In this document: positions 8,211 to 17,088 of the stretch, piece after piece
Layout of the letters: each line of letters starts with the position of its first letter
How positions within the stretch are numbered: the stretch's first letter is position 1
Assembly (NCBI RefSeq): GCF_900106795.1
Contig: NZ_FNNS01000002.1
Location: 62,001-126,000, forward strand
Reading direction: 5' to 3'
Origin: Aequorivita viscosa
Lineage (GTDB): Bacteria; Bacteroidota; Bacteroidia; Flavobacteriales; Flavobacteriaceae
Length of the DNA: 64,000 nucleotides
Translations under genes and position numbers: made by a program
Notes under the pieces: model-generated
Told to the model about the DNA's origin: nothing
Database searches by the model: none
The model's input: the letters and a program-made list of their open reading frames with translations, nothing else

Positions 8211-9755
8211 TTATTCTTGTTTTGTATAATAAATTTGAAGTTTTAATCTTTTTTCTGGGTTCGGGGATGAGTTTCCGTGAAGAATAGTTCCTTCGTGGGA
8301 GATTACAGTCCCAGTTGGTACTTTTTCAATACTTGGCTCTGTAGTTTCCAGAAGTTTTTGATTTGTACGATTTAAAACGTTTTGCGTAACCACAACTCCG
8401 AGTGGTACGTTAGTACTGTCCTTATTTATAAGGTTACTTATATGGTTTGTTATTCTTAACTTATAATACTGACCTGCATTATCACTTCCTCTCTCAAGTC
8501 TTCCAAAGTGTGTTGTCATAGCCTCTACAGGCGGCAAACCACTTGTTGGGTCTAGGAAATAATCTGCTAGCAAACTACTGTTTTTAAGATCGTAAATCAT
8601 TATACGTTCGGGTTCGTTATTACCTCCCGTCATTAAATCTTGGTTTACGTAGAAAATTAAATTGGCTTCATTCACCAGCCATTTTTTAGCTCTAAGCAAT
8701 TCTAAATCATCTGGCACCCCGTTATCATCGCTGTCATTTCCAAATAATTCAACAACAGAAATAATACCATCTCCACCACGCAGATATAGATTATCATTGC
8801 CCGTTACAATATTCGGATTGTCCAGATCAGACTGAATAAACTGCGGCAGCGGATCATTTTCAAAGGTATTTACAGTTACATCTCCAAAATTTAATTTGAA
8901 GGTTTTGTTAACTCGCTCTTCTGGCTCATCTTCATCGTCATGACTATAATAAATAATAACATAAGCTTTGGTAGCATCAAAAACAAATAGGTTTCCGTTG
9001 TTGTTAATATCTGCTACTTGAAAATGTAGGCCGCGCAAATAATTTTTAAAATTATTATTATTTCGAAGTTCTTGCGAGCCTTCTTTATCTATTATTTTTT
9101 CCTGAAAAAATGTGTTAGGTAAAGCAACACGAAGTCCTGGCCCTAATTTTTCTTCATTATCTTCTCCTTTGTTAAAAACAAATCCGTTGCTAGTAGGAAT
9201 AAAATTTTCAGCAACAACGAGTTGAGAGCCTAAATTACTTCTAAAAAGAGGTCCTTGATTGCTGTAATAAGGCTGAGGATCCTGGAAGTCGCCTTCAGGA
9301 TCTAAGTCTCTTAAAAAATAATTGGATTCTGATATAGTAATGTTTATGGGCGAACCACCGTAAATTGAATCTGTGGTATAAGTTGTAGTACTATCTACCG
9401 TTGTACTTTTACTATAATAAGGTATGTAAACAAAAACGCTATCTGCCGTTGCATTCTCACCAAATTCGGGATTATTCTTAGGCATTTTTAGCTGTGTTAA
9501 TAAACTTACGCTTGTTTTGCCATAAACAGGATCGGCATAGACTCCCAACTGGTAAGCAGGCAGCCTATTGCTTTGAACTGGACTCAACTTTTTACTATAT
9601 GCAATAATTTTTTGAGATTCGTCCAATACTCCACTAGGAGGCTCGGATCCTAAAATTTCAGATCCAATTGTACTAATATCTTCTTGACAGGAAGCGAAGG
9701 CTATAATTAAAACAAGAATAACGCCAACTCTCGGCAACAATTTTGTATGGGTCAT
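8211..9755 (-). CDS. DUF4270 family lipoprotein
   Basis: About 514 residues from the ATG giving MTHTKLLPRVG; a TTG nine bases upstream is less likely. A lipoprotein signal is clear: hydrophobic VILVLIIAFAS followed by the lipobox cysteine in ASCQED. The rest is a large beta-rich, Asp/Asn-rich exported protein with GVYADPVYGKTSVSLLTQLKMP near the front, typical of DUF4270, a Bacteroidota family of unknown function. It sits 5 bases before glmS and 20 bases after the glycogen-synthase-like gene on one strand, a gene order I associate with flavobacteria. An envelope role is likely but untested. Confidence 0.85.
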   Translation of the reverse strand: MTHTKLLPRVGVILVLIIAFASCQEDISTIGSEILGSEPPSGVLDESQKIIAYSKKLSPVQSNRLPAYQLGVYADPVYGKTSVSLLTQLKMPKNNPEFGENATADSVFVYIPYYSKSTTVDSTTTYTTDSIYGGSPINITISESNYFLRDLDPEGDFQDPQPYYSNQGPLFRSNLGSQLVVAENFIPTSNGFVFNKGEDNEEKLGPGLRVALPNTFFQEKIIDKEGSQELRNNNNFKNYLRGLHFQVADINNNGNLFVFDATKAYVIIYYSHDDEDEPEERVNKTFKLNFGDVTVNTFENDPLPQFIQSDLDNPNIVTGNDNLYLRGGDGIISVVELFGNDSDDNGVPDDLELLRAKKWLVNEANLIFYVNQDLMTGGNNEPERIMIYDLKNSSLLADYFLDPTSGLPPVEAMTTHFGRLERGSDNAGQYYKLRITNHISNLINKDSTNVPLGVVVTQNVLNRTNQKLLETTEPSIEKVPTGTVISHEGTILHGNSSPNPEKRLKLQIYYTKQE

Positions 9756-9775
9756 ACTTAACAATAAGGGTGAAT

Positions 9776-10585
9776 TTATTTTAAAACATCGTTGCAGTAA
9801 AAGTCTTGATAAGCTTGGGAAAAATCTTCTACTTTATGATATTTTAACACAGGCTTTGACAAGGAGTCGATATAGCCTTGAAGATCTTCTGGCACATCTT
9901 GAGAACCAATAATTACCGCATCCGAATTTTGAATTGCAACCTTCATTAAATTAAGGTAATTCGGTTCTTCCAGATCTGCTAATGCTTCTTCATCAATAGC
10001 GTCAAAACGAATTTTATCAATAGTATTTGTACCTAAAGCTCCGTCAAAACCTTGTCCGTAAACTGAGGTTACGATTTTACTGTTTTCAAACAAAGGTTCG
10101 CTTCCGTAATAATTGCGAAGGTATAGCGGCAAAAAAGATGCTAACCATCCATGAACGTGTATAATGTCTGGCGCCCAATTTAGTTTTTTAACAGTTTCAA
10201 TTACTCCTTTAGCAAAAAATATTGCGCGTTCATCATTGTCTTTATAAAGATTTCCTTCTTCATCGGCGTAGGTTGCTTTTCGTTTAAAGTAATCGTCATT
10301 GTCTATAAAATAAACTTGAATTCTTTCTTTCGGAATTGACGCTACTTTAATGATTAGTGGCATATCCATATCATTAATTACCAGATTCATTCCCGATAGT
10401 CGGATTACTTCGTGTAATTGATGCCTTCTTTCATTGATATTTCCATATCGAGGCATAAAAATGCGAATTTGTCCACCCGAGCTGTTTATCATTCTAGGCG
10501 CTTCAAACGACATTGAAGAAATCTCGGTCTCAGGTAGATAAGGAATTACCTCTGAAGACACATATAAGACTCTCTTATCTTTCAT
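9776..10585 (-). CDS. Short glycogen/starch synthase-like protein (GT5 N-domain only)
   Basis: Only 269 residues, compared with about 480 for a full glycogen synthase. It begins VLYVSSEVIPYLP, as in GT5 enzymes, and retains GGQIRIFMPRYGNI, a KATYADEEGNLYKDNDERAIFFAKG segment (split here before YADEE), and APDIIHVHGWLASFLPLYLR near residue 135. The KxGGL ADP-glucose-binding motif expected after the first strand is replaced by ETEISSMSFEAPR, and the C-terminal Rossmann half is absent. It therefore probably does not make glycogen in the usual way and may bind a sugar nucleotide or act in regulation. It is the first gene of the operon with DUF4270 and glmS. Confidence 0.75.
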   Translation of the reverse strand: MKDKRVLYVSSEVIPYLPETEISSMSFEAPRMINSSGGQIRIFMPRYGNINERRHQLHEVIRLSGMNLVINDMDMPLIIKVASIPKERIQVYFIDNDDYFKRKATYADEEGNLYKDNDERAIFFAKGVIETVKKLNWAPDIIHVHGWLASFLPLYLRNYYGSEPLFENSKIVTSVYGQGFDGALGTNTIDKIRFDAIDEEALADLEEPNYLNLMKVAIQNSDAVIIGSQDVPEDLQGYIDSLSKPVLKYHKVEDFSQAYQDFYCNDVLK

Positions 10586-10718
10586 CTATATATTTTTTAC
10601 AATTGATTTTATTAGAAAAATGCCCATTTAATAGGCGCTAAACCGCAATAACCTAAGTCTATGGCGCTTTAAAAACACGCAAAATTACGAAAATTTATGT
10701 AGATTGCATTGAATATAT

Positions 10719-10726
10719 TAAATTTG
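10719..10726 (+). promoter_or_regulatory. panC: Candidate -7 element for panC
   Basis: TAAATTTG matches the Bacteroidota -7 consensus TAnnTTTG, 20 bases before the panC ATG, predicting a very short leader. No clear -33 element sits at the normal spacing. Confidence 0.4.
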
Positions 10727-10746
10727 CCCGCTCTTAAACCGTTTTT

Positions 10747-11613
10747 ATGGTGATACATACCACGAAGGAAACCTTGACACAGGCTTTATCTCTTAAAAGA
10801 AATAACGCCCGTAAGGCGGGAAAAAATTATAAAATCGGTTTTGTACCAACTATGGGTGCATTACACGAAGGACACCTATCATTGGTGCTTAAGGCATTGG
10901 AAGAAAATGATGTTGTTGTAGTTAGCATTTTTGTAAACCCAACACAATTTAACAACTCCAATGATCTTGAAAAATATCCACGAACCCCAGAAAAAGACCT
11001 CTCGCTACTCGAAGGTATTACAAAAGATTTAATTATATATCTTCCACAGGTTTTCGATATTTATGGGGATGATGTAGCTTCAAAGCAATATGATTTTGAA
11101 GGTTTAGAATTCGAGATGGAGGGAAAACATCGAAAAGGACATTTTGACGGAGTAGGAACTGTATTGACTAAATTCTTTCAGATAGTTGAACCCACAAAGG
11201 CATATTTTGGCGAAAAAGATTTTCAGCAATTACAAATTGTAAAAAAACTAGTTGCAGTTAATAAAATACCAGTTGAAATAGTGGGCTGCCCTATTTTAAG
11301 AGAAGAAAATGGCTTAGCTATGAGTTCGCGAAATGCGAGGTTAACTAAGCAACAATTTGAAGAAGCCTCCCTCATTTACAAAAGCTTGACGGAAGTCCGA
11401 GAAAAATTTGATTCTCACTCTATTGCCGACTTGAATAAAATAGTTGCGGAACGGTTTTTGCAAAACGAAGATATACAACTGGAATATTTCGAAATCGCTA
11501 ACGAAGACACGCTAAAAACGGCACTTGAGAAAGCCAACGCTACTAAATACAGGGCCTTTATAGCAGCTTTTTTAGGTGAGGTTAGATTAATCGATAATAT
11601 GCCTCTAAATTAA
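10747..11613 (+). CDS. panC: Pantoate-beta-alanine ligase
   Basis: A 288-residue pantothenate synthetase that joins pantoate and beta-alanine with ATP, the last step to vitamin B5. Motifs: FVPTMGALHEGHLSLV near residue 33 (HIGH-like nucleotide-binding motif), VVSIFVNPTQFN near 61, GKHRKGHFDGVGTVLTKFF near 129, KAYFGEKDFQQL near 152 and the KMSKS-like MSSRNARL near 192. The length is normal. panD follows by 12 bases, so the enzyme that makes beta-alanine is co-expressed with the one that uses it. Confidence 0.96.
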   Translation: MVIHTTKETLTQALSLKRNNARKAGKNYKIGFVPTMGALHEGHLSLVLKALEENDVVVVSIFVNPTQFNNSNDLEKYPRTPEKDLSLLEGITKDLIIYLPQVFDIYGDDVASKQYDFEGLEFEMEGKHRKGHFDGVGTVLTKFFQIVEPTKAYFGEKDFQQLQIVKKLVAVNKIPVEIVGCPILREENGLAMSSRNARLTKQQFEEASLIYKSLTEVREKFDSHSIADLNKIVAERFLQNEDIQLEYFEIANEDTLKTALEKANATKYRAFIAAFLGEVRLIDNMPLN

Positions 11614-11625
11614 TACCTTTGCGCC

Positions 11626-11976
11626 ATGCAAATACACGTAGTAAAATCTAAAATCCATAGGGTAAAAGTTACCGGTGCCGACCTAAATTATATAGGAAGC
11701 ATTACTATTGATCAAGATTTAATGGACGCCGCCAACATTATTGAAGGCGAAAAAGTTCAAATAGTTAATAATAACAACGGGGCTCGTTTGGAAACTTATG
11801 CCATTCCTGGCCCAAGAAATAGTGGCGAAATAACTTTGAACGGTGCAGCTGCTAGACTTGTTTCTCCGGGAGATGTGCTTATTCTAATTTGTTATGCGAT
11901 AATGGATATAGAGGAAGCCAAAACGTTCAAACCAGCATTGGTTTTTCCAGACGAAGACACCAATTTACTCCGCTAA
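11626..11976 (+). CDS. panD: Aspartate 1-decarboxylase precursor
   Basis: A 116-residue pyruvoyl enzyme that makes beta-alanine from aspartate. The self-cleavage site is visible as YIGSITID near residue 24; the serine after glycine becomes the pyruvoyl group. [14 protein letters not shown] before it, and [20 protein letters not shown] near residue 70, match the family. It lies between panC (12 bases upstream) and a TTG-started membrane gene one base downstream, so the three genes are one transcript. Confidence 0.96.
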   Translation: MQIHVVKSKIHRVKVTGADLNYIGSITIDQDLMDAANIIEGEKVQIVNNNNGARLETYAIPGPRNSGEITLNGAAARLVSPGDVLILICYAIMDIEEAKTFKPALVFPDEDTNLLR

Positions 11977-11977
11977 A

Positions 11978-12946
11978 TTGAGCCGAAATCTCTCTAGATT
12001 CTTACAAATAACTATCCCTTTAGGGCTGGGAGTTTTCTTGATTTGGTACATCTATCAATCATTCACCCCGAGCCAACTTGCTGAAACCAAGAAGTATTTT
12101 TCTGATGCTAATTATGGCTTTGTTGCCCTTTCTGTTGCTTTAAGCATACTTAGCCATATATCGCGCGCTTACCGTTGGAGTTTTATGTTGGAACCATTGG
12201 GATATAAAACAAAAATGGCAAATAATTTCATGGCGATTTCAGTTGCGTATTTAATGAATATCTTCATTCCAAAAAGCGGAGAAGTTTCTAGAGCAATAAT
12301 TCTCGATAAATACGAAAATGTGCCATTTCAAAAAGGCTTCGGAACTATTATTTCGGAAAGAGTCGTTGACCTTCTTTTTTTACTAATTTATACTATTATT
12401 GCCATCACTATAAAGTTTGATGCGCTGTATGATTTTGTGGTCGACAGTATCCCTGAATCTACACTTTACCTTATTATCGCAGGGATTTCTGTAATTATAA
12501 TTGCAATTCCTTTATATATAAAATTTTCAAATTCGAATATCAACAAGAAACTAAAGAGTTTCGTTATCGGATTAAAAGAAGGAGTTTTCAGTATTCTGAA
12601 AATGAAAAAAAAGGGCGCATTTATTTTTCACACGTTTATAATCTGGATCCTCTACATTCTCTCGTTCTTCGCAGCACTACAAGCGTTGCCTATAACATCT
12701 GTGATTCCTATTGGCACCGTTATTATCGCTTTTGTTGTGGGCAGCTTTACGTTCGCTTTTACAAACAGTGGTTTTGGAACTTATCCAGCTGCCATTGCAG
12801 GAATATTAACCATTTTTGGAATCGCTAAAACTGCCGGTGTTGCCTTTGGTTGGATTGTTTGGATATCTAATATTGTTTCGGTTGTAGCTTTAGGGGTGTT
12901 ATCACTTTTGCTTTTACCCATTTATAACAGAAATCGGATTGAATGA
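11978..12946 (+). CDS. Flippase-like/lysylphosphatidylglycerol synthase TM-domain membrane protein
   Basis: A 322-residue integral membrane protein starting at TTG directly after the panD stop (one base between). I see about eight hydrophobic segments, starting ITIPLGLGVFLIWYIY, and the family motif AYRWSFMLEPLGYK near residue 65, with ISVAYLMNIFIPKSGEVSRAIIL near 90 (split here after NIFIP). This is the UPF0104/LPG-synthase TM family, related to the flippase half of MprF but without the transferase half. Its cargo is unknown. The link to panCD is probably genomic rather than functional. Confidence 0.82.
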   Translation: MSRNLSRFLQITIPLGLGVFLIWYIYQSFTPSQLAETKKYFSDANYGFVALSVALSILSHISRAYRWSFMLEPLGYKTKMANNFMAISVAYLMNIFIPKSGEVSRAIILDKYENVPFQKGFGTIISERVVDLLFLLIYTIIAITIKFDALYDFVVDSIPESTLYLIIAGISVIIIAIPLYIKFSNSNINKKLKSFVIGLKEGVFSILKMKKKGAFIFHTFIIWILYILSFFAALQALPITSVIPIGTVIIAFVVGSFTFAFTNSGFGTYPAAIAGILTIFGIAKTAGVAFGWIVWISNIVSVVALGVLSLLLLPIYNRNRIE

Positions 12947-13053
12947 TAAAGCTCTCTATTTTTCTTTCTCTCTTCTGAAAAAAATAAAATTACAACGAAA
13001 CATAATCAAAACATTAAACGTAAACTTTCGTTTTTTAATCGTTTTATTTCTAC

Positions 13054-13782
13054 CTACAAAATCAAAGTAGTTTCTTCAATTTTGGTTTTTATTTCAGCAT
13101 TAAAGAGGGCTACAAAATGCTTCAGCAATTTCCCCTTAACCTCTTCCATAGAAACCTGAGCAACGCCCAATTCAACGTTTAAAGAAGTGACCGCCTTCCC
13201 TTTTATTCCGCATGGAATCATGTTATCAAAATAACCTAAATCAGTATTTACATTCAGTGCGAAGCCGTGCATGGTTACCCACCTACTCGCTCGTACGCCC
13301 AGCGCGCATATTTTTCTTACAAATGGTGTTCCTACATCTAGCCAAACTCCAGTTTCGCCCTTGCTGCGTTCTGCTTTAAGTCCGTATTCTGCCAAGGTAA
13401 GAATAACCATTTCCTCAAGTAAACGGAGGTATTTATGAATATCGGTAAAGAAGTTTTCCAGATCGAGAATGGGATAGCCAACGATTTGTCCTGGACCGTG
13501 GTATGTAATGTCGCCTCCTCTATTTATTTTGTAGTACTTTGCACCTATTGCCTCGAGTTTTTCTTCAGAAATAAGCAAGTTTTCAATATGACCACTTTTT
13601 CCGAGGGTATACACGTGAGGATGCTCCACAAACAGAAAATAATTTGGTGTAGGCTTTTGGATAGCTTCCTTTCGGTTTTGGCTCTTTATTGCAATAATTT
13701 GATTAAAAAGAACTTCTTGATAGTCCCACGTTTCCTTATAGTCTTTTAAACCTAAATCTTTGAATTGTATGGTTGCGTTCAA
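13054..13782 (-). CDS. lipB: Octanoyltransferase
   Basis: A 242-residue lipoyl(octanoyl) transferase that moves octanoyl from ACP to lipoyl domains of 2-oxoacid dehydrogenases and the glycine cleavage H protein. Conserved parts: HPHVYTLGKSGHIENLL near residue 53, RGGDITYHGPGQIVGYPIL near 88 (catalytic fold), KICALGVRASRWVTMHGFALNVN near 155 (active-site lysine; split here after RASRW) and FDNMIPCGIKGKAVTSL near 185 with the active-site cysteine. It is monocistronic and convergent with the flippase-like gene. Confidence 0.95.
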   Translation of the reverse strand: MNATIQFKDLGLKDYKETWDYQEVLFNQIIAIKSQNRKEAIQKPTPNYFLFVEHPHVYTLGKSGHIENLLISEEKLEAIGAKYYKINRGGDITYHGPGQIVGYPILDLENFFTDIHKYLRLLEEMVILTLAEYGLKAERSKGETGVWLDVGTPFVRKICALGVRASRWVTMHGFALNVNTDLGYFDNMIPCGIKGKAVTSLNVELGVAQVSMEEVKGKLLKHFVALFNAEIKTKIEETTLIL

Positions 13783-14077
13783 TTTTTCTGATAATGAATG
13801 TTAGAATAATCTTATTAAAGGTATAAATGCACAATAAAAATGCTTCCCAGAAAGATTGTTAATCCCATTACGAGATGCACAAAGATATATATCAAGGATA
13901 ATTAAGAAGTGTTAAATATTACATTTATCAACCAAAGATATTTTTTGACTTAGCGATTCATTTTTTAACAAAATAATATACCTGCACAGTTACTAACCGT
14001 TTAACAAACTTGAAATAAAAGAAAAAAAATCTTCCTGTAAATTACAAGCAGATTTAGGGATTTTAGAATTATAACAC
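13783..14077. other. Gene-free AT-rich spacer
   Basis: About 295 bases between lipB and the broken paralogue. I see no ORF of interest, no convincing hairpin and no promoter consensus. It may hold the lipB promoter. Confidence 0.5.
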
Positions 14078-14818
14078 TTAATATCGATAGGCGGTATACA
14101 GCACTACAATAGCATCGGTATAATTATCTACGTTGAAAGTAAAACCATCCGAATTAAATGAAGTTAACGAAGCTGTAGTAAGGCCTAAGTTAGCTCCATT
14201 TCAATTTGCGTAACGAATACCAATACAATGGGAGTTTGAGGCATAGCGGGAAACATCATTAATAGAGTTTGAGCTACCGCCTCCCTGTATTATTTGTTGT
14301 ACAACAGCCCCTCCCGATTGATCTGCATATCCCGCCATAAAACCAAAGTAACCTTCCTTGGTATTGTCATTATTACTAGATCCGTTATCCGCATTTAGGT
14401 TATAACTATCCACATTGGCATAAGCAACAAACTCTATGCGCTTAGGTTTAAAAGGTAGTCCCGAAATTCTTTGACTTCCCGAAGTGTTGATTATAAACTT
14501 CCCCATATACACCTGTTTTTCAGGTTTGATTAATTGTAACCAATTTGTACCGCTCCAGTAATAAAACCCAGCTGGTTTTAAACCACCAACACCGTCGTTA
14601 TAAACCATAGTGCTGACAACTATTCCTGCCCCTCCTGGTATTGAGACAGTTGTGTTATCAGTCTTACTACTAAGTGTAACCCTTGGAATTAACACCCCTG
14701 AGTTTGAAGAAACTACATCTAGAGCAGCTTCTGGACTAGCTGTCCCAATCCCAACTTGAGCCTTTACAGTAAAGGATAATAACCTTCCTATTAAACTTAA
14801 ATATAATACTTTCTTCAT
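14078..14818 (-). pseudogene. Secreted paralogue 1, interrupted by an in-frame TGA
   Basis: The reading frame opens with a signal peptide (MKKVLYLSLIGRLLSFTVKAQ) and VGIGTASPEAALDV, and runs 205 residues to CIGIRYAN, where a TGA at 14201-14203 stops it. The same frame continues without a shift for 40 more codons, reading NGANLGLTTASLTSFNSDGF and ending VVLYTAYRY at a TAA. That tail matches the ends of the two neighbouring paralogues, and the full length (246 codons plus the internal stop) matches their 244-260. It is a single nonsense change, possibly GGA to TGA, and should remove the final beta strands. The decay looks recent because the remainder is intact. A sequencing error or read-through remains possible. 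Confidence 0.8.
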
Positions 14819-14850
14819 TTTTAATGTTTTAAATTGAGTTGATTACCTAG

Positions 14851-15633
14851 CTAAAATAATCTTAAGGGATTTCGGTAGTAATATTTATAAGCTGTATAAA
14901 AAACAAGTAAATTTCCAACAAGATTGCCTACTTGAGCATCTGTAACACTAAGAGTAAAACCGTTAGTATTAAACGATGTAACCGCACCAGATGTTACTCC
15001 AAGGTCATCTCCGTTATTGCCTGCATAACGCATCCCTATGCATTGGTTTGGATTGGCATACCTAGAAAAATCATTAATAGAATTTCCGCTTCCCAAATTA
15101 GAAATCAACTGCTGCTCAATACTTCCGCCAACATCTTTAGCAAAGCCTACTATATACCCAAAGTTGTTTCTTGCGCCAGTGTGATTCTTACCTTCTCCGT
15201 TTTTTGCATCAACATTGACAGAAAATATATTCGCAAAAGCTTTAAAAACTACTTTTTTTGGTTTAAACGGCAAAAATGAAATAGATATACTTCCAGTGCT
15301 GTTTAAAGTAAAATGTCCAGTATACACTTGTTTTTCATCCGAAACTAATTGAGTCCATTTAGCTCCTTCCCAATAATAGAAACCTGCAGGTTTTAACCCA
15401 CCATCCCCTGTGTTATAAACCATGGTACTCTCCGCTACCCCAGTACTGCCAGGTATAGTAACGGTTGTATTATCCGTTTCGCCAGTTAGCGTTACTCTGG
15501 GAATCAATAGGCCAGTATTGGCAGATTGAATATCCAATTCTGCTTCGGGGGTAGCTGTTCCGACGCCTACTTGAGCATTGGAATTAAGAACGACTCCAAT
15601 TAATAAGCTTAATAAGGTATAATATAGTTTCAT
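14851..15633 (-). CDS. Secreted paralogue 2, VGxGTxxPEAxLDI family
   Basis: A 260-residue protein with a signal peptide (MKLYYTLLSLLIGVVLNSNAQ). The segment VGVGTATPEAELDIQSANTG with LLIPRVTL is typical of flavobacterial surface proteins, often ahead of fibre-like domains. FYYWEGAKWTQL precedes a beta-rich C-terminal domain of about 150 residues containing SINDFSRYANPNQCIGMRYA. The domain is shared with both neighbours and I do not recognise it. The C terminus runs about ten residues past the paralogues (YYYRNPLRLF), perhaps from loss of the original stop. It lies 32 bases upstream of the broken copy. It is probably exported; the function is unknown. Confidence 0.75.
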   Translation of the reverse strand: MKLYYTLLSLLIGVVLNSNAQVGVGTATPEAELDIQSANTGLLIPRVTLTGETDNTTVTIPGSTGVAESTMVYNTGDGGLKPAGFYYWEGAKWTQLVSDEKQVYTGHFTLNSTGSISISFLPFKPKKVVFKAFANIFSVNVDAKNGEGKNHTGARNNFGYIVGFAKDVGGSIEQQLISNLGSGNSINDFSRYANPNQCIGMRYAGNNGDDLGVTSGAVTSFNTNGFTLSVTDAQVGNLVGNLLVFYTAYKYYYRNPLRLF

Positions 15634-15749
15634 TAAAAAATAATTTTGATATTGTTATTCTTGAAGTTCGTCCTAAGTCGCATTTTTAATTGACAACAAT
15701 GAAATCGAAAACCCTAAAGTGATTATGCACTTCAATCGGATCGCTTATT

Positions 15750-16484
15750 TTATGGTTTATAAGCAGTGTATATTACACCAAGCCCATCTGTAAAATTATC
15801 GACGTTTAACGTAAAACCATCCGCATTAAAAGAGGTTAAGGATGCTGTAGTTAACCCTAATGAAACACCATCCTGATCTGCATAACGCATACCAATACAC
15901 CTAGTACTAGACGCATAACGCGAATGATTATTTAGAGAAGCAGCACTTGCACCACCATGAACCACTTGTTGTAAAATAGACCCGCCTTCATTTTTTGCGT
16001 ACCCATACGAGTATCCAAAATAGTTTTGATACGTCCTAACACCATTTCCAACACCATTGTCACTATTTAAAGTATAGTCTTCAATATTTGCATACGTTTC
16101 AAAACGTATGGTTTCTGGCTGGAAAGGAAGCCCAGAAATAGACAAGCTACCTGAACCTGTAATACGAAATTTCCCAGTATGCACCTGCACTTCAGTTTTT
16201 TGAAACTGCAACCATTCGACACCATTCCAATAGTAAAAGCCAGCTGGCTGCAGCACTCCATTACCATCATTAAAAACCAACGTTCCCTCTTCAACTTGAA
16301 GTCCATCGGGAGTAGTAACCGTTACAACATCAGCTGTGCTCGCCAATGAAACCCGAGGTATTAAAAGCCCTGCATTTGTCGATGTAATATCTAAAGCTGC
16401 CTGCGGGTTGGTCGTATTTACTCCAACTTGAGCATTTGATAGCGCAAAGACTAATAAAAGTGAAAGTATAAAAAAATGCTTCAT
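15750..16484 (-). CDS. Secreted paralogue 3, VGxxTxxPQAALDI family
   Basis: A 244-residue protein with a signal peptide (MKHFFILSLLLVFALSNAQ) followed by VGVNTTNPQAALDITSTNAG and LLIPRVSL. FYYWNGVEWLQF, GYAKNEGGSILQQVVHGG and RYASSTRCIGMRYADQDG follow, ending VIYTAYKP. It is the best-preserved of three tandem copies and a useful reference for the others. All three lie on the minus strand in one array, probably from local duplication. There is no anchor or T9SS domain that I can see. A surface or adhesive role is a guess from the N-terminal motif. Confidence 0.75.
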   Translation of the reverse strand: MKHFFILSLLLVFALSNAQVGVNTTNPQAALDITSTNAGLLIPRVSLASTADVVTVTTPDGLQVEEGTLVFNDGNGVLQPAGFYYWNGVEWLQFQKTEVQVHTGKFRITGSGSLSISGLPFQPETIRFETYANIEDYTLNSDNGVGNGVRTYQNYFGYSYGYAKNEGGSILQQVVHGGASAASLNNHSRYASSTRCIGMRYADQDGVSLGLTTASLTSFNADGFTLNVDNFTDGLGVIYTAYKP

Positions 16485-17088
16485 TTTGGTCTGTAATTAA
16501 TTGGACTTTTAATAAATCAATAAAATTTTAAAAAAGAATCATAAAAACGTAAAAACAGATAAAATTATTTTTTTTATCAAATTTTTTTGTAATTTTTTAA
16601 GAAAATCTAATAAAAACACCCAATTCATTAGATTAAGATGAAAGATAAATACATCCAAATTTCTTGAAACTGGTATTTTTTGCAACTAATTTAAAGCGAT
16701 TAAAATCGTCTGTTCCATTGTTGAAAAGACATATAAATCATCACACGAACCATCAGCTTGATTATAATTCAAATTATTTCTAAGGGATTGCGAATGATCA
16801 AGCATTTTCCTGAGCCTTCAAATTAGAGAGCGTTTTCTGGAGTAAGAGAATGATTTAGACTCAAAGACTACCTTTAACAATAGAGATTAATTTAAGGTCG
16901 AAGCACTAGAATTAAAACGCACCAAACTGCGCCTAAAAACCATAAAAATGTTGTCTTCACAATTAAAATCATTCCATTTTTTTGTCTTTTTTCACAAAAA
17001 CCAGAAAGTTAGTGTCTTAAAAATTCCTTAAATTGCATAAAGGATGTTATCTTTACGCCTTAAACATTCACATAATTATACCTAAAAA
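16485..17088. other. AT-rich divergent spacer before the protease
   Basis: About 600 bases between the divergent paralogue array and the protease gene. It contains long A/T runs near 16520-16620 and a TATCTTTA near 17048, close to the Bacteroidota -7 consensus, but no -33 partner. I see no ORF, tRNA or strong hairpin. Promoters for both directions should be here. Confidence 0.45.

Noticed and set aside
14851-15633. Frameshift in the second paralogue because of its longer C terminus
   Set aside because: The frame stays aligned with the sister copies up to FYTAYK; loss of the stop alone explains the extra ten residues.
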